NCBI GenBank assembly: GCA_965216645.1
Contig: CBDCGJ010000068.1
Coordinates: 1 to 64,000 of the forward strand
Reading direction: 5' to 3'
Length of the DNA: 64,000 nucleotides
Source of the DNA: CBDCGJ01 sp965216645
GTDB lineage: Bacteria; Pseudomonadota; Alphaproteobacteria; GCA-2731375
The position numbers were made by a program, and so were the translations under genes. The notes below the pieces were generated by a model that ran no database searches, was not told where the DNA came from, and was given only the letters and a program-made list of their open reading frames with translations. Positions 44,357 to 53,439 of this stretch are shown here, in pieces; the first letter of the stretch is position 1, and each line of letters starts with the position of its first letter.

Positions 44357-45057
44357 TTAGCTTGCGCGAACCGGCCGTGATCGACAGCGAAACCCACATC
44401 CTTGTCGTCGATGATGACAATCGGCTCCGCGACCTGTTGCGCCGGTATCTCACCGAGGAAGGTTTTCGCGTCACAACCGCCGCTGACGCCGAAGAGGCAC
44501 GCGGCAAACTTGGCGGGCTTGAATTCGATCTTCTGATCCTAGATCTCATGATGCCGGGCGAAAGCGGTCTTGAACTGACGGCGGATCTTCGCCGGACCAA
44601 CGATGTGCCCATTCTTTTGCTGACCGCCATGGGCGAAACGGAGGATCGAATTGCCGGGCTCGAGGTCGGTGCCGACGACTATTTGGCGAAGCCGTTCGAG
44701 CCGAGGGAACTCGTGCTTCGGATCCAGTCGATCCTGAAACGCGCAAGGGCACGCGGCCGGGATGGCCGGACTGTCGTCTTCGGCGATTGCGAGTTCCATT
44801 TGGAGCGCGGCGAACTTCAGCGCGACGGCGAGATCGTTCGACTGACGGCCAACGAAACGGAGCTTCTGCGCGTGTTTTCCCGCAATCCCGGCGTCACCAT
44901 CGACCGCGCCGATCTGATCAATCATTCCGGCGCCAACAATCTGCGCGCCGTCGATGTGCAGATCAACAGACTGCGCCGGAAGATCGAAACCGATCCGAAG
45001 ACGCCACGTCATTTGCAGACGGTCTGGGGCCGCGGTTATGTCCTTTGGCTCGAATGA
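44353..45057 (+). CDS. OmpR-family response regulator
   Basis: This 234-residue two-component regulator has ILVVDDDNRLRDLL, the phosphoacceptor Asp at about residue 64 in LLILDLMMPGESG, LLTAMGE with the switch Thr, and LAKPFEPREL with the conserved Lys. The C-terminal winged helix has LTANETELLRVF and RAVDVQINRLRRKIETDP. The frame starts at a TTG that overlaps the MarR stop; a GTG at 44377 is the alternative and neither has a good ribosome site, so coupling is likely. Its kinase follows 15 bases downstream. Confidence 0.92.
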   Translation: MISLREPAVIDSETHILVVDDDNRLRDLLRRYLTEEGFRVTTAADAEEARGKLGGLEFDLLILDLMMPGESGLELTADLRRTNDVPILLLTAMGETEDRIAGLEVGADDYLAKPFEPRELVLRIQSILKRARARGRDGRTVVFGDCEFHLERGELQRDGEIVRLTANETELLRVFSRNPGVTIDRADLINHSGANNLRAVDVQINRLRRKIETDPKTPRHLQTVWGRGYVLWLE

Positions 45058-45072
45058 CCGGGGCGTAGAACC

Positions 45073-46380
45073 GTGTTGAAGCGACTCCTGCCGCGCAGCC
45101 TGTTCGGACGCTCCCTGCTGATCGTCTTGATACCCGTGTTGTTGCTGCAGCTTCTTCTGATCACCGTCTTTTTCGATCGTCACCTGGATCGCGTGACCAC
45201 ACGGCTGGCCAAATCCGTCGCCGGAGATTTGAACTTTCTGTCCGTTCGGTTCGACGACTTCGCCGCGGAGGCGGATCGTTTGGAGCTGCTGCGGGAAGCG
45301 GAACAGAATCTCAACATGTCGCTGACATTCGTGCAGGGAAAGAAAATCGACAAGTCGTTCCGACCCGAAACCATGACGCCGCTGGACGCACTGCTCTATC
45401 AAACGCTGGAGGACGGCCTGCCGCGCGGCTACATGGCGTACGAAAATTCCGCGCGCGAGCATTACGAGATTTACGTGCCGGTCAACGATGGTGCCTTATT
45501 CGCCATTGTTCCATTCAACCGCTTCACCACGTCGACCAGCCACATTTTGGCCATGTGGGTGGTCGGCGGCGGCGCGCTTTTCCTGGCCATTGCCATTGTG
45601 TTCCTCCGCAATCAGATCAAACCGATCCGGCAGTTGGCCGAAGCCGCGGAAAAGTTCGGCAAGGGCCAGGATGTGGAGGACTATCGGCCGACCGGGGCCA
45701 GCGAAGTCCGTCAAGCCGGCGCCGCCTTTCTGGAGATGAGCGAGCGCATCCAACGGCAGATCCGACAGCGCACCGAAATGCTCGCCGGGGTCAGTCACGA
45801 TCTGAAGACCCCGCTGACCCGAATGAAGCTCGAACTGGCCATGCTTGGCAAACAGCCCGGGGTCGAGGATCTGAAAGCCGACATCACCGAAATGGAAGAC
45901 ATGGTCGAAGGATATCTGGCTTTCGCCCGCGGCGCCCAGGGCGAGCAAATTCAGGAGATCGACTTGGCCGATTTGCTGAACGATGTCGTTACGCAAGCGC
46001 AGCGGGACGGCAGCAAGGTCGCGCTGGAGATGACCAAACCGATGCCCGTGGCATGCCGGCCCAAAGCCCTGAAACGATGCATCACAAACCTCGTCGATAA
46101 TGCCCGCCGCTTCGGCAGTCAGATTCGGGTCAGCGCCGACAAACGTGAGGGCCGGGTGCAAATCGACGTCGACGATAATGGACCGGGCGTCCCGCCGGAA
46201 AAACGCCGCGACGTGTTCCGGCCGTTTTACCGGATCGAAGACTCGCGCAACCCCGGCACCGGCGGCGTCGGCCTCGGCCTTGCCATCGCACGGGATACGA
46301 TCCGCGGATTCGGTGGGGAGGTTTCGCTTGAAGACTCGGACCTGGGCGGCCTGCGTGCCCGGATCAGTTTACCCGTTTAG
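45073..46380 (+). CDS. EnvZ-like sensor histidine kinase
   Basis: This 435-residue membrane kinase has an N-terminal helix (about residues 13-33), a periplasmic sensor, a second helix (about 158-178), a HAMP domain, and the dimerisation box AGVSHDLKTPLTRMK with phospho-His about 242. The catalytic domain has NLVDNARRFG (N box), DNGPGVPPEKR, FRPFYRIEDSRNPGTGG and GLGLAIARD. The layout is that of EnvZ/OmpB-type kinases. The start is GTG. Its partner is the preceding response regulator. Confidence 0.93.
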   Translation: MLKRLLPRSLFGRSLLIVLIPVLLLQLLLITVFFDRHLDRVTTRLAKSVAGDLNFLSVRFDDFAAEADRLELLREAEQNLNMSLTFVQGKKIDKSFRPETMTPLDALLYQTLEDGLPRGYMAYENSAREHYEIYVPVNDGALFAIVPFNRFTTSTSHILAMWVVGGGALFLAIAIVFLRNQIKPIRQLAEAAEKFGKGQDVEDYRPTGASEVRQAGAAFLEMSERIQRQIRQRTEMLAGVSHDLKTPLTRMKLELAMLGKQPGVEDLKADITEMEDMVEGYLAFARGAQGEQIQEIDLADLLNDVVTQAQRDGSKVALEMTKPMPVACRPKALKRCITNLVDNARRFGSQIRVSADKREGRVQIDVDDNGPGVPPEKRRDVFRPFYRIEDSRNPGTGGVGLGLAIARDTIRGFGGEVSLEDSDLGGLRARISLPV

Positions 46381-46387
46381 ACCATGA

Positions 46388-46852
46388 TCAGAAATCGTAA
46401 GGCCCGGCGGCCATGACATCCGCCGGCAGCCAAGTTTCGTGGACATGGCGCCAGATCAGGCCGCTGTCCCGGCTGGGATCGCGCAGAAAGAGTGCGCTGG
46501 AAAGTCGGCCATTTTCTGGCGGCGTCGAATTGACCGCTTCGCGCTGCCATTCTTCATAGGACGCGAGGACGATGTCCGCTGTCTCGTGCAAAACCTGGAC
46601 ATTGCGGATCTTGATCTTGAACCTGTCGTTGATGCCGTAGCCATTCTCGATCAACGGCAGGATCTCGTCCCGCGACAGAAAACCGCCGCCCGGCATGACG
46701 ATCGTGAAGCCGTCGATCATGCGGCTTCCGGCGCCATTGGCGAACACCGCTTGGTCTCGGGGGCAGCGCCCGGCATACCAGTCCATGAAGAAGTCATGCA
46801 GTCCTTCGACTTCCGAGACCACTTGATTGTATGTTGCGGTGCTGTCGGTCAT
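46388..46852 (-). CDS. NTF2-like/SnoaL-like small protein
   Basis: This 154-residue protein has an alpha+beta cone layout: an N-terminal helix (SEVEGLHDFFMDWYAG), strands around SRMIDGFTIVMPGG, LSRDEILPLIENGYG, and late strands ADIVLASYEEWQRE and GLIWRHVHETWLP. This looks like the NTF2/DUF4440 superfamily, used as ligand-binding or small catalytic domains. The ATG at 46852 is preferred; the longer frame reads into the divergent promoter region. The function is unknown. Confidence 0.7.
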   Translation of the reverse strand: MTDSTATYNQVVSEVEGLHDFFMDWYAGRCPRDQAVFANGAGSRMIDGFTIVMPGGGFLSRDEILPLIENGYGINDRFKIKIRNVQVLHETADIVLASYEEWQREAVNSTPPENGRLSSALFLRDPSRDSGLIWRHVHETWLPADVMAAGPYDF

Positions 46853-46914
46853 GGCCGATAGTATCCTTCCCTGTTCCCCTGCGGATCCCCAAGATAGCCC
46901 GAATGCGAGAACCG

Positions 46915-47895
46915 ATGAAGGCACTTTACTGTCAGGCCTATTGCGAGCCGGACGATCTCGTCTACGGCGACCTACCGCCGCCCGAGATCGGCGCGAATGA
47001 CGTCCGCATCGCCGTTCGGGCAGCGGCTTTGAACTTCCCGGACTTGTTGATGATCCAGGGCAAATACCAATACAAATCCCCCTTCCCTTTCGCGCCCGGC
47101 ATGGAATGCGCCGGCGAAATTGTGGAAGTCGGCCCAGAGGTAACGGACCTGTCGCCCGGCGACCGGGTCGCGGCCCATCCCTGGCGCGGCTGCCTGGCCG
47201 AGCAAGTGGCGGCGCCAGCGGACCTGGTACATAAACTGCCGGAAGAGATGGACGACGTCACAGCGGCCGGTTTCTGCCTTACGCATGGTACGGTCTATCA
47301 TGCCTTGCACGATCGGGGTGCCCTGAAGCCGGGTGAGACGCTTCTTGTCCTTGGTGCCGCCGGCGGCGTCGGCATCAACGCCTGTACCTTCGGTAAGCAA
47401 TTGGGTGCCCGCGTCATTGCGGCGGCAAGCGGACCGGAGAAACTCGAACTTGCCCGCGCCCACGGCGCCGATGAGGTGATCGACTATACCCGCGAAGATC
47501 TGCGCGATCGGGTCAAAGCCCTGACCGAGAATCGCGGCGTGGACGTGATCTTCGATCCGGTCGGCGGCGATGCCACGGACCAGGCGATGCGTTGCCTCGC
47601 TTTCGACGGCCGGCTGTTGATCATCGGATTTGCCGGCGGCCGGATCGCCGACCTGCGCAGCAACTACGTGCTGATCAAATGCCTACAGATCGTCGGCGTC
47701 GCCTTTCAACGCTTCACCCGCCTCGCCCCGCAGCAGTCGAAAGCGAATATGCAGGCGATGTTCGAGTTATGGCAGGACGACAAGCTGAAGCCGTTGATCG
47801 GTGCAACCTACCCTTTGGCCGAGGGCGCGCGGGCACTCAACGACATGGCGGCAAGACGGGCCACGGGGAAGTTGGTGGTCACGGTCGATCAGTAA
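46915..47895 (+). CDS. NADPH:quinone oxidoreductase family protein
   Basis: This 326-residue medium-chain reductase lacks zinc ligands. It has AAALNFPDLLMIQGKYQYK, PFAPGMECAGEIVEVG, the cofactor motif VLGAAGGVGINACTFGKQLGA, and VDVIFDPVGGDATDQAMR. The QOR family (quinone oxidoreductase) reduces quinones or enoyl compounds with NADPH. ATG 46915 carries the conserved MKALYC start. It overlaps the converging csaA gene by seven bases. Confidence 0.88.
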   Translation: MKALYCQAYCEPDDLVYGDLPPPEIGANDVRIAVRAAALNFPDLLMIQGKYQYKSPFPFAPGMECAGEIVEVGPEVTDLSPGDRVAAHPWRGCLAEQVAAPADLVHKLPEEMDDVTAAGFCLTHGTVYHALHDRGALKPGETLLVLGAAGGVGINACTFGKQLGARVIAAASGPEKLELARAHGADEVIDYTREDLRDRVKALTENRGVDVIFDPVGGDATDQAMRCLAFDGRLLIIGFAGGRIADLRSNYVLIKCLQIVGVAFQRFTRLAPQQSKANMQAMFELWQDDKLKPLIGATYPLAEGARALNDMAARRATGKLVVTVDQ

Positions 47896-48233
47896 AGGCG
47901 CGCGCCCGGACTGACCTCTTTATCCGGCGCGATCAAAACGACCTCGCCCTCGTCGTCGGGAAAACCGAGTACCAGCACCTCCGACATGAATTTGCCGATT
48001 TGCTTGCGCGGGAAGTTGACGACGGCGGCCACCTGCCGACCAAGCAGTTCGTCCTTGTCGTAGTTTTTCGTGACTTGCGCGGAGGACTTGCGTTCGCCGA
48101 TCTCAGGTCCGAAATCGAGCCAGATTTTGTAAGCCGGCCGGCGTGCTTCTGGAAAATCTTCGACCTTGACGATGCGGCCGACGCGAATGTCGACAGCCAG
48201 AAAATCTTCGAAATCAATCTCCGGCGCGCTCAT
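47889..48233 (-). CDS. csaA: tRNA-binding protein CsaA
   Basis: This 114-residue OB-fold protein has the CsaA layout: DIRVGRIVKVEDFPEARRPAYK, LDFGPEIGERKSSAQVT, NYDKDELLGRQVAAVVNFPRKQIGKFMSEVLVLGF-type text and the SPGARLY end. It binds tRNA and resembles the C-terminal dimerisation domain of methionyl-tRNA synthetases. A chaperone role was proposed in Bacillus. The start overlaps the upstream TetR-type gene by 20 bases. Confidence 0.92.
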   Translation of the reverse strand: MSAPEIDFEDFLAVDIRVGRIVKVEDFPEARRPAYKIWLDFGPEIGERKSSAQVTKNYDKDELLGRQVAAVVNFPRKQIGKFMSEVLVLGFPDDEGEVVLIAPDKEVSPGARLY

Positions 48234-48864
48234 CCTCCGCCTCCTTCCCCCGTCGGCACGGACGCAGCTGCAACACCCCGATAATGCCGTCGATCCGGGT
48301 CAAGCCGCGGTCAAGTGCGGCCATGACCTTGTCGTCATCGACCTCATCGCCTTTCAGCCAGACCCGCAGGGTCGCCAGATAGAGCAGCCCGAGCCCCTTC
48401 TCCTGCAACGGCTGCAGCGGTCCCCAGTCATCGACATGGGCCGCCTCCAGCATCCAGCGTACGCTGCGCCGCATCGGCCCGGCCAAGAAGCAGGCCAGCG
48501 ACGGCGGATCCTTCGACAAGTCGGCGATCAGGTTCCGCACCGCCTTGCGGCGCGGCGTGAGCGTATCCAATCGAGACATGATGACCTCGAACAAGCGCGC
48601 CCGTACTTTCTCCTCAGCCAGGCTGTCGTCGAGGCCAGCCATCATGGCACCATCCGTTCGCGCCATGAACCCGGCTAAAAGAGCGTCCTTGCTGGCGAAC
48701 TCCCGGCGCAGCTCGGCCAACGGCAGGTCGGCGGCCTCGGCGATGTCGCGCATGGTCAGCCCTCGCCAGCCTTGCAATTCGATCAAGTCGAGGGCAGCAT
48801 CCAAAAACGCCTCCCGGGGCGCGGGTTTCGATTTCGCCTTGCGTTTGGTTTTCTTTGCGGCCAT
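48214..48864 (-). CDS. TetR-type / COQ9-like regulator
   Basis: This 216-residue protein has a Lys-rich N-terminal stretch, then a TetR helix-turn-helix (LIELQGWRGLTMRDIAEAADLPLAELRREFASKDALL). The C-terminal half (KGLGLLYLATLRVWLKGDEVDDDKVMAALDRGL) resembles the COQ9/rpsU-divergent family more than typical TetR ligand domains. It could therefore be a TetR repressor or a lipid-binding ubiquinone accessory protein. AAGGA precedes the ATG at 48864. It is co-transcribed with csaA. Confidence 0.78.
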   Translation of the reverse strand: MAAKKTKRKAKSKPAPREAFLDAALDLIELQGWRGLTMRDIAEAADLPLAELRREFASKDALLAGFMARTDGAMMAGLDDSLAEEKVRARLFEVIMSRLDTLTPRRKAVRNLIADLSKDPPSLACFLAGPMRRSVRWMLEAAHVDDWGPLQPLQEKGLGLLYLATLRVWLKGDEVDDDKVMAALDRGLTRIDGIIGVLQLRPCRRGKEAEDERAGD

Positions 48865-48956
48865 CCGGCACCGTCCTTTCGTATCGATGATAATCCCCGC
48901 TCCGGATGCCCGCAACCGGCCGTTCCGGCCAGATTTTCAGAGGAAGGAGTTCCCCA

Positions 48957-50027
48957 ATGTTGATTTCCGTCGACCGGCTGACCGATTTGGCCGAGGCGAT
49001 CGTCCGTCACGCCGGCGGCAGCGACGAAACGGCAAAAATCGTGGCCAAGCATTTGGTTGGCGCCAACTTGGCCGGTCACGACAGCCATGGTGTCGGTATG
49101 CTGCCGGCTTATTGCGGCGGTGTTAAGGCCGGTCACCTGATCGTCGACGCCAACGCGGAGCTGGTGCAGGAAAACGGCCCGTTCCTGTTGGTCGACGGCA
49201 ATCAAGGCTTCGGCCAAGTGGTCGCCAAACAGGCCATGACCATGGCCATCGAGCATGCCAAGCAGCAGCATATCGCGGTATTGAGCCTGCGAAATTGCGC
49301 CCATATCGGCCGCATCGGCGCATATGGCGAGATGGCGGCGGAAGCGGGTTTCATCTCCATCCATTACGTCAACGCCCTGTCGCCCAATTCCATCGTCGCG
49401 CCTTTCGGCGGCAGCGACGCCCGCTTCACCACGAACCCCTATTGCACGGCGATCCCGGCGACGGACAAACATTCGATGCTGCTGCTCGACATGGCCACCA
49501 GCAATATCGCCCATGGCAAGGCACGGGTCGCCTTTCTGGCCGGCCGCGAGGTCCCGGAGCAATCCTTGATCGATCACGAAGGCAATCCGACCAACGACCC
49601 CAGCGTGCTGTTCAATGAGCCGAAAGGCGCCATGCGCTCCATGGGGCTGCATAAAGGCTATGGCCTGGCCCTGGTCTGCGATCTGTTGGCGGGCGCGTTC
49701 TCCGGCGGCGGCGCCTATACCCAGCGTCAGGTGATCCCCAACCGGGTGATCAACAATATGCTGGCAATCCTGATCGATCCCAACGTCTTCGGCGGCGCCG
49801 ACAATTTCTTTCAGGAGGTCGACGACTATACGGAATGGGTCAAGGCCTCGCCGCCGGCGCCGGGCGTCGAAGAGGTCATGGTGCCCGGCGATCCGGAGCG
49901 TAAGGCCAGGGCCAACCGTACCGCCAACGGCATCGAAATCGACGACGGCTCCTGGTCGCAATTGTTGGAGGCGGCGCGCGGCGTTGGCCTAGCCGACGAC
50001 GAGATCATGCGGATCGTCGGAAACTGA
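48957..50027 (+). CDS. Malate/lactate/ureidoglycolate dehydrogenase family protein
   Basis: This 356-residue Ldh2/MDH2-type NAD(P)-dependent dehydrogenase has NLAGHDSHGVGMLPAY with the catalytic His near residue 45, LVDGNQGFGQVVAKQAM, RNCAHIGRIGAYGEMAAEAG, the STSGTM-like region replaced by LLLDMATSNIAHGKARVA, and HKGYGLALVCDLLAGAFSGGG. These enzymes oxidise 2-hydroxyacids using a non-Rossmann fold. AGGAAGGAG lies eight bases before the ATG. The substrate is unknown. Confidence 0.88.
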   Translation: MLISVDRLTDLAEAIVRHAGGSDETAKIVAKHLVGANLAGHDSHGVGMLPAYCGGVKAGHLIVDANAELVQENGPFLLVDGNQGFGQVVAKQAMTMAIEHAKQQHIAVLSLRNCAHIGRIGAYGEMAAEAGFISIHYVNALSPNSIVAPFGGSDARFTTNPYCTAIPATDKHSMLLLDMATSNIAHGKARVAFLAGREVPEQSLIDHEGNPTNDPSVLFNEPKGAMRSMGLHKGYGLALVCDLLAGAFSGGGAYTQRQVIPNRVINNMLAILIDPNVFGGADNFFQEVDDYTEWVKASPPAPGVEEVMVPGDPERKARANRTANGIEIDDGSWSQLLEAARGVGLADDEIMRIVGN

Positions 50028-50033
50028 AGCTTC

Positions 50034-50858
50034 TCAGGCGCCGAGTTCCTTGCCCCGCCGCTCGGCGGCTTCCACGGCGGCGGTCATCAGCGGCTTCAGG
50101 CCATCCGCTGCCATCAGCACCTCCAGCGCCGCTGCGGTGGTACCGCCCGGACTGGTAACATTGACGCGAAGCTGCGACGGATCGTCGTCCGACTGGCGCG
50201 CCAATTCGCCGGCGCCAGCAACGGTCTCCAGCGCCAATTGCCGGGCCATCTCTGCCGGTAGACCGACCGCAACGGCGGCGTCGGCCAGGCATTCGATCAT
50301 ATGGAAGACATAGGCCGGGCCACTGCCGCTGACCGCGGTCACCGCGTCCATTAGCGCTTCGTCCTCGAGCCAGCTGGCCGCGCCCACCGCTTCCATCAGA
50401 GCGCCGCAAAGCTCCCGCTGAGCCGGGCTGACTTGGGCATTGGCGCACAGCACGCTCATCCCGCGGCCGATGGCGGCCGGCGTGTTCGGCATGACCCGGA
50501 CGATGGCGGCGGTCGAACCGAATTGATCGGCAAAGAAGCTGATCGGCGTGCCCGCCGCGATGGAGAGATAGGCCGCACCGCCATCGGCAAAGCGCGCATA
50601 GGCCGGCGTCACCTCCGCCATGGCCTGGGGTTTGACGGCCAATACGATCACGGTCGGCGCCAGATCGGCCGGCAGCGCGCCGGCATCGGCGAGGACCTGC
50701 ACGCCGTCGGGGATACTGATCCGCGCCGGATCGTGCGCCGGCTCCACCACGAAGACCTGATCAGGCCGCACGCCCTGTGCCAGCCAGCCGGCCAGCAACG
50801 CGCCACCCATCTTGCCGCAGCCCACCAGCAGCAGCGTCCCGTCCAACGTCAAAGTCAT
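50034..50858 (-). CDS. proC: Pyrroline-5-carboxylate reductase
   Basis: This 274-residue enzyme does the last step of proline biosynthesis. It has LLVGCGKMGGALLAGWL, VLAVKPQAM, VRVMPNTPAAIGRGMSVLCA, and the signature DAVTAVSGSGPAYVFHMIECLADAAVAVGL-type block near residue 165, then VTSPGGTTAAAL. The ATG at 50858 follows the ybjN stop by 13 bases; an Arg-rich extension upstream is rejected. The ybjN-proC order is frequent in alphaproteobacteria. Confidence 0.95.
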   Translation of the reverse strand: MTLTLDGTLLLVGCGKMGGALLAGWLAQGVRPDQVFVVEPAHDPARISIPDGVQVLADAGALPADLAPTVIVLAVKPQAMAEVTPAYARFADGGAAYLSIAAGTPISFFADQFGSTAAIVRVMPNTPAAIGRGMSVLCANAQVSPAQRELCGALMEAVGAASWLEDEALMDAVTAVSGSGPAYVFHMIECLADAAVAVGLPAEMARQLALETVAGAGELARQSDDDPSQLRVNVTSPGGTTAAALEVLMAADGLKPLMTAAVEAAERRGKELGA

Positions 50859-50871
50859 AATTTGTGCGCCT

Positions 50872-51375
50872 TTATGCCTCGCCCACGGTCTCCAGCATGG
50901 AAGCGGCGACCGCTTCCTGAGCGGTTTTACCACCCCAGATGACGAACTGGAAAGCCGGGTAGAAGCGTTCGCATTCGGACATGGCGATTTCGATCAAGGT
51001 CTCGACTTCGCCGCCCGAGAGCTGACGCAGTTCGCCGGTCAACAGCGCGTGACGGAACATGGGTATGTCCTCCTCGCTCCAAAGATCGAAATGGCCGAGC
51101 CACATGCGCTCGTTGATCTGCGCCAAGAGGTCGTAAATTGCCGTCCGCTTTTTGGCCGGGATGCGGAGGTCGTAGGCGCAGGCGATCTGAATGCCGCCCT
51201 GCTGCGGACAATAGGAGAAGCCGAGGTGATAGTCGCACCAACTGCCGGCCACGCAAACCGACAGCTCCCCCTCGCCCTGCCGATCGAAGGCCCATTCATG
51301 GGCGGTGACAATTTCCTCCACGATATCCAGGGGATTCAAATCGTATTCGGCGTAATCGTTCGACAGCATACTCAT
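50872..51375 (-). CDS. YbjN domain protein
   Basis: This 167-residue protein fits the YbjN family: NPLDIVEEIVTAHEWAFDRQ, VAGSWCDYHLGFSYCPQQGGIQIAC, INERMWLGHFDLWSEEDIPMFRHALL, and the LIEIAMSECERFYPAFQFVIWGGKTAQEAVAASMLETVGEA-type end. Its molecular function is unclear. It is often next to proC and ubiK in alphaproteobacteria; here a foreign-looking metG separates it from ubiK. The ATG at 51375 precedes the conserved start. Confidence 0.9.
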   Translation of the reverse strand: MSMLSNDYAEYDLNPLDIVEEIVTAHEWAFDRQGEGELSVCVAGSWCDYHLGFSYCPQQGGIQIACAYDLRIPAKKRTAIYDLLAQINERMWLGHFDLWSEEDIPMFRHALLTGELRQLSGGEVETLIEIAMSECERFYPAFQFVIWGGKTAQEAVAASMLETVGEA

Positions 51376-51662
51376 AACAAAGTCCCCACCTCTTGCCCGC
51401 AGGCACACACACATGGTCGGAATAAAAGCCCTTCGCGCCGGCGCCGTTCGGCGATGCACACAATATATTGTTCATTTCGACACAAAACCGCTTCATATGC
51501 CGACCCTGCCAAAATCTCGGGGCCCGCGCAAGGGAATATAATATGGCCATTTCGTTCGCCAGCCCCGGTGAATGGGAATGCAGGAACAGATAGATCCTTA
51601 TCCCGCTATTCTCTCGCGCGGCGGCAAGTGAGCAGTTTCTAGCCCTGCTGGATGCTGTTCTT

Positions 51663-53258
51663 CTATCCGCATAATTTCGGAAACAAATGTTCCCCGACAG
51701 TGATTTCGTGACCGGCAAAAGCATCTACACCACGCTCTTTCATTGTGCCCAGCCGTCGATTTATCAATCCGCTCGCGTTCGGTAGAAAAGGTTCGAGGAA
51801 ATGGGCTATGTGGGCTAACGCAATCACTATGTTAAATAGGCAAACAGCAAGTTTTCTTTCCGGCGCCTCAGCAAAACCCCGTAACCGCGCATGCTCAATT
51901 TCCTTGGCCAGTTCCCAAGGTTTCTGATCCGCAACATATTTGTTTGCCGCCCCTACGAATCTCCAGATATCGGAAAGGGCATCGTTGAACGCGTATCGAT
52001 CGACGTATGTCTCGACCCGTTGTTCAAGCAAATCCGCTACGCCAATAAATTCTGCGACTTCGCTTTGATCCAGCTCGATATTCGGGACCGATCCTCCGCT
52101 GTAACGCGCAACCATGCTTGTCACCCGATGCACAAGGTTCCCAAGCTGCCCTGCAAGCTCCGAGTGATAACATTGCGCTAACCGCTCGCGGGAGAAATCC
52201 CCGTCTTTGGTGCTATGAATATGTCGTAGCAGATAATATCGCACGGCATCCGGCCCGAATTCGCCGGCCAATGGGGTTGGCGCGACCACTTGTCCGCCTG
52301 ACTTGCTTATCTTTTTACCGTCGATGGTGACGTAACCATGGACAAAGATATCTGTCGGCAAAGGCAACCCGGCAGATAGCAACATAGCGGGCCAGTACAA
52401 CGCGTGAAAGCGACTGATCCCCTTGCCAATGACATGCTGACGTCGGTCGGCGTTTGTCCAGTACTGCTCAAAATCCTCAGCTTTGCCGCCGTAACCAAGT
52501 GCGGAGACATAATTCACCAAAGCATCGAACCAGACATAGATGGTTTGCGAGGGATCGCCTGGTACCGTAATACCCCAATCATGGGCACGGGTGCTCGACC
52601 GGCTGATCGAGAAATCGTCAAGACCGCTTGTTATCCAACCCAAAACCTCGTTGCGGCGACTTGATGGGTGTACCCGAATTTGATCCGAACGAAGCAGTTT
52701 TTCCAAACGGTCCTGGAAATCCGACAGGCGGAAAAAATAGTTCTCCTCCGAAACCGGTTCGGGCGCGACAAAATGCTCGGGACAGCGCCCATCAATCAGA
52801 TCTTCGTCGCGTAGAAACTGCTCGCAGCCGACGCAGTAAAGGCCTTCATACTGTCGCTTATATATATGCCCGCTGTCGTAGCAAGCAGTCCAAATGGCTT
52901 CGACGGCAACTCGATGTCGCGGGTCGACGCTTGTCCGTATGAAATCGTCCGTCGACAAATTTAACGATCGTTTCAGTTCGCTAAAGGCTTCGCTGGTTTG
53001 CGCGACAAATGTCGTTGTTTCCATGTTGTGGCGAACCGCAGCTTGCACATTCTTTAGACTGTTTTCGTCGGCACCGCTTTGAAATCGTACGCGATATCCC
53101 TGCCTCCGGCGATATCGCGCCAGAACGTCCGCCTGAATCATTTCCATAGCAAATCCGATATGAGGTTCGGCATTCACATAAGGAATCGAGGAAGTTATGT
53201 ACCAAGTATCCTTCTGGGTTGTATTCTCTAGGCACGGATTTGCTGGTTTATCTTGCAT
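51663..53258 (-). CDS. metG: Methionyl-tRNA synthetase, probably laterally acquired
   Basis: This 531-residue class I synthetase charges tRNA with methionine. HIGF (the HIGH motif) is near residue 34, and KISKSGGQ (KMSKS) is near residue 326. A zinc knuckle fragment reads YCVGCEQFLRDEDLIDGRCPEH. The usual GTDEHGQK block is GADENSLKNVQAA here, marking a different subtype from the standard proteobacterial enzyme. The anticodon domain contains KPWELAKE; no C-terminal tRNA-binding domain is present. The ATG at 53258 has GGAG seven bases upstream; a GTG at 53270 is less likely. It has lower GC than its neighbours and lies between ybjN and ubiK, which are usually adjacent. Confidence 0.93.
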   Translation of the reverse strand: MQDKPANPCLENTTQKDTWYITSSIPYVNAEPHIGFAMEMIQADVLARYRRRQGYRVRFQSGADENSLKNVQAAVRHNMETTTFVAQTSEAFSELKRSLNLSTDDFIRTSVDPRHRVAVEAIWTACYDSGHIYKRQYEGLYCVGCEQFLRDEDLIDGRCPEHFVAPEPVSEENYFFRLSDFQDRLEKLLRSDQIRVHPSSRRNEVLGWITSGLDDFSISRSSTRAHDWGITVPGDPSQTIYVWFDALVNYVSALGYGGKAEDFEQYWTNADRRQHVIGKGISRFHALYWPAMLLSAGLPLPTDIFVHGYVTIDGKKISKSGGQVVAPTPLAGEFGPDAVRYYLLRHIHSTKDGDFSRERLAQCYHSELAGQLGNLVHRVTSMVARYSGGSVPNIELDQSEVAEFIGVADLLEQRVETYVDRYAFNDALSDIWRFVGAANKYVADQKPWELAKEIEHARLRGFAEAPERKLAVCLFNIVIALAHIAHFLEPFLPNASGLINRRLGTMKERGVDAFAGHEITVGEHLFPKLCG

Positions 53259-53294
53259 GTTGTTCTCCACTCCATGATCAGAATGAGGTGGAGC

Positions 53295-53324
53295 AAAAAA
53301 AACCGCCTCATTCCGAGACGGTTT
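53295..53324 (-). terminator. Attenuator (intrinsic terminator) in the metG leader
   Basis: On the minus strand a stem of at least nine pairs (53315-53323 with 53301-53309, one G-U) closes a 5-base loop and is followed by a run of T (53293-53300 reads as A on the plus strand). It lies about 37 bases upstream of the metG ATG, so it would abort metG transcription unless the 5' arm is sequestered by upstream pairing. Confidence 0.88.
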
Positions 53325-53392
53325 CCGCTGTTGTTCTATGTCCTTACCGCTAATTTGCGCAAAAGCTACCCGCCCCGATATAAAAACGAGGC
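53313..53392 (-). promoter_or_regulatory. Competing leader RNA structures (anti-terminator and protector)
   Basis: Read on the minus-strand RNA, segment 2 (53370-53378, UCGGGGCGG) can pair over nine consecutive positions, including G-U pairs, with segment 3 (53313-53321, CCGUCUCGG), the 5' arm of the terminator. Segment 1 (53387-53392, GCCUCG, overlapping the last Met codon) can pair with segment 2 (CGGGGC). A ribosome stalled on the Met codons would cover segment 1, free segment 2, form 2:3 and prevent termination. Pairings were found by eye. Confidence 0.75.
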
Positions 53393-53433
53393 ATCATCAT
53401 GTCCGCAAATGGAAAAGTGCGATAGATGGTCAT
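53350..53433 (-). CDS. metG leader peptide with three consecutive Met codons
   Basis: This 27-codon frame begins ATG at 53433 and ends TAG at 53350-53352. It encodes MTIYRTFPFADMMM followed by PRFYIGAGSFCAN; codons 12-14 are all ATG. It stands 90 bases upstream of metG, just ahead of an intrinsic terminator. A triple Met run in a short frame before a methionyl-tRNA synthetase gene is what ribosome-mediated attenuation needs: low Met-tRNA stalls ribosomes here and spares the downstream transcript. No Shine-Dalgarno is visible, and the predicted start of transcription falls at the ATG, so translation may be leaderless. Confidence 0.78.
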   Translation of the reverse strand: MTIYRTFPFADMMMPRFYIGAGSFCAN

Positions 53434-53439
53434 GGCGAA

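Noticed and set aside
48783..49961. 392-codon minus-strand open frame
   Set aside because: It is antisense to the malate/lactate-type dehydrogenase; His/Asp-rich shadow translation.
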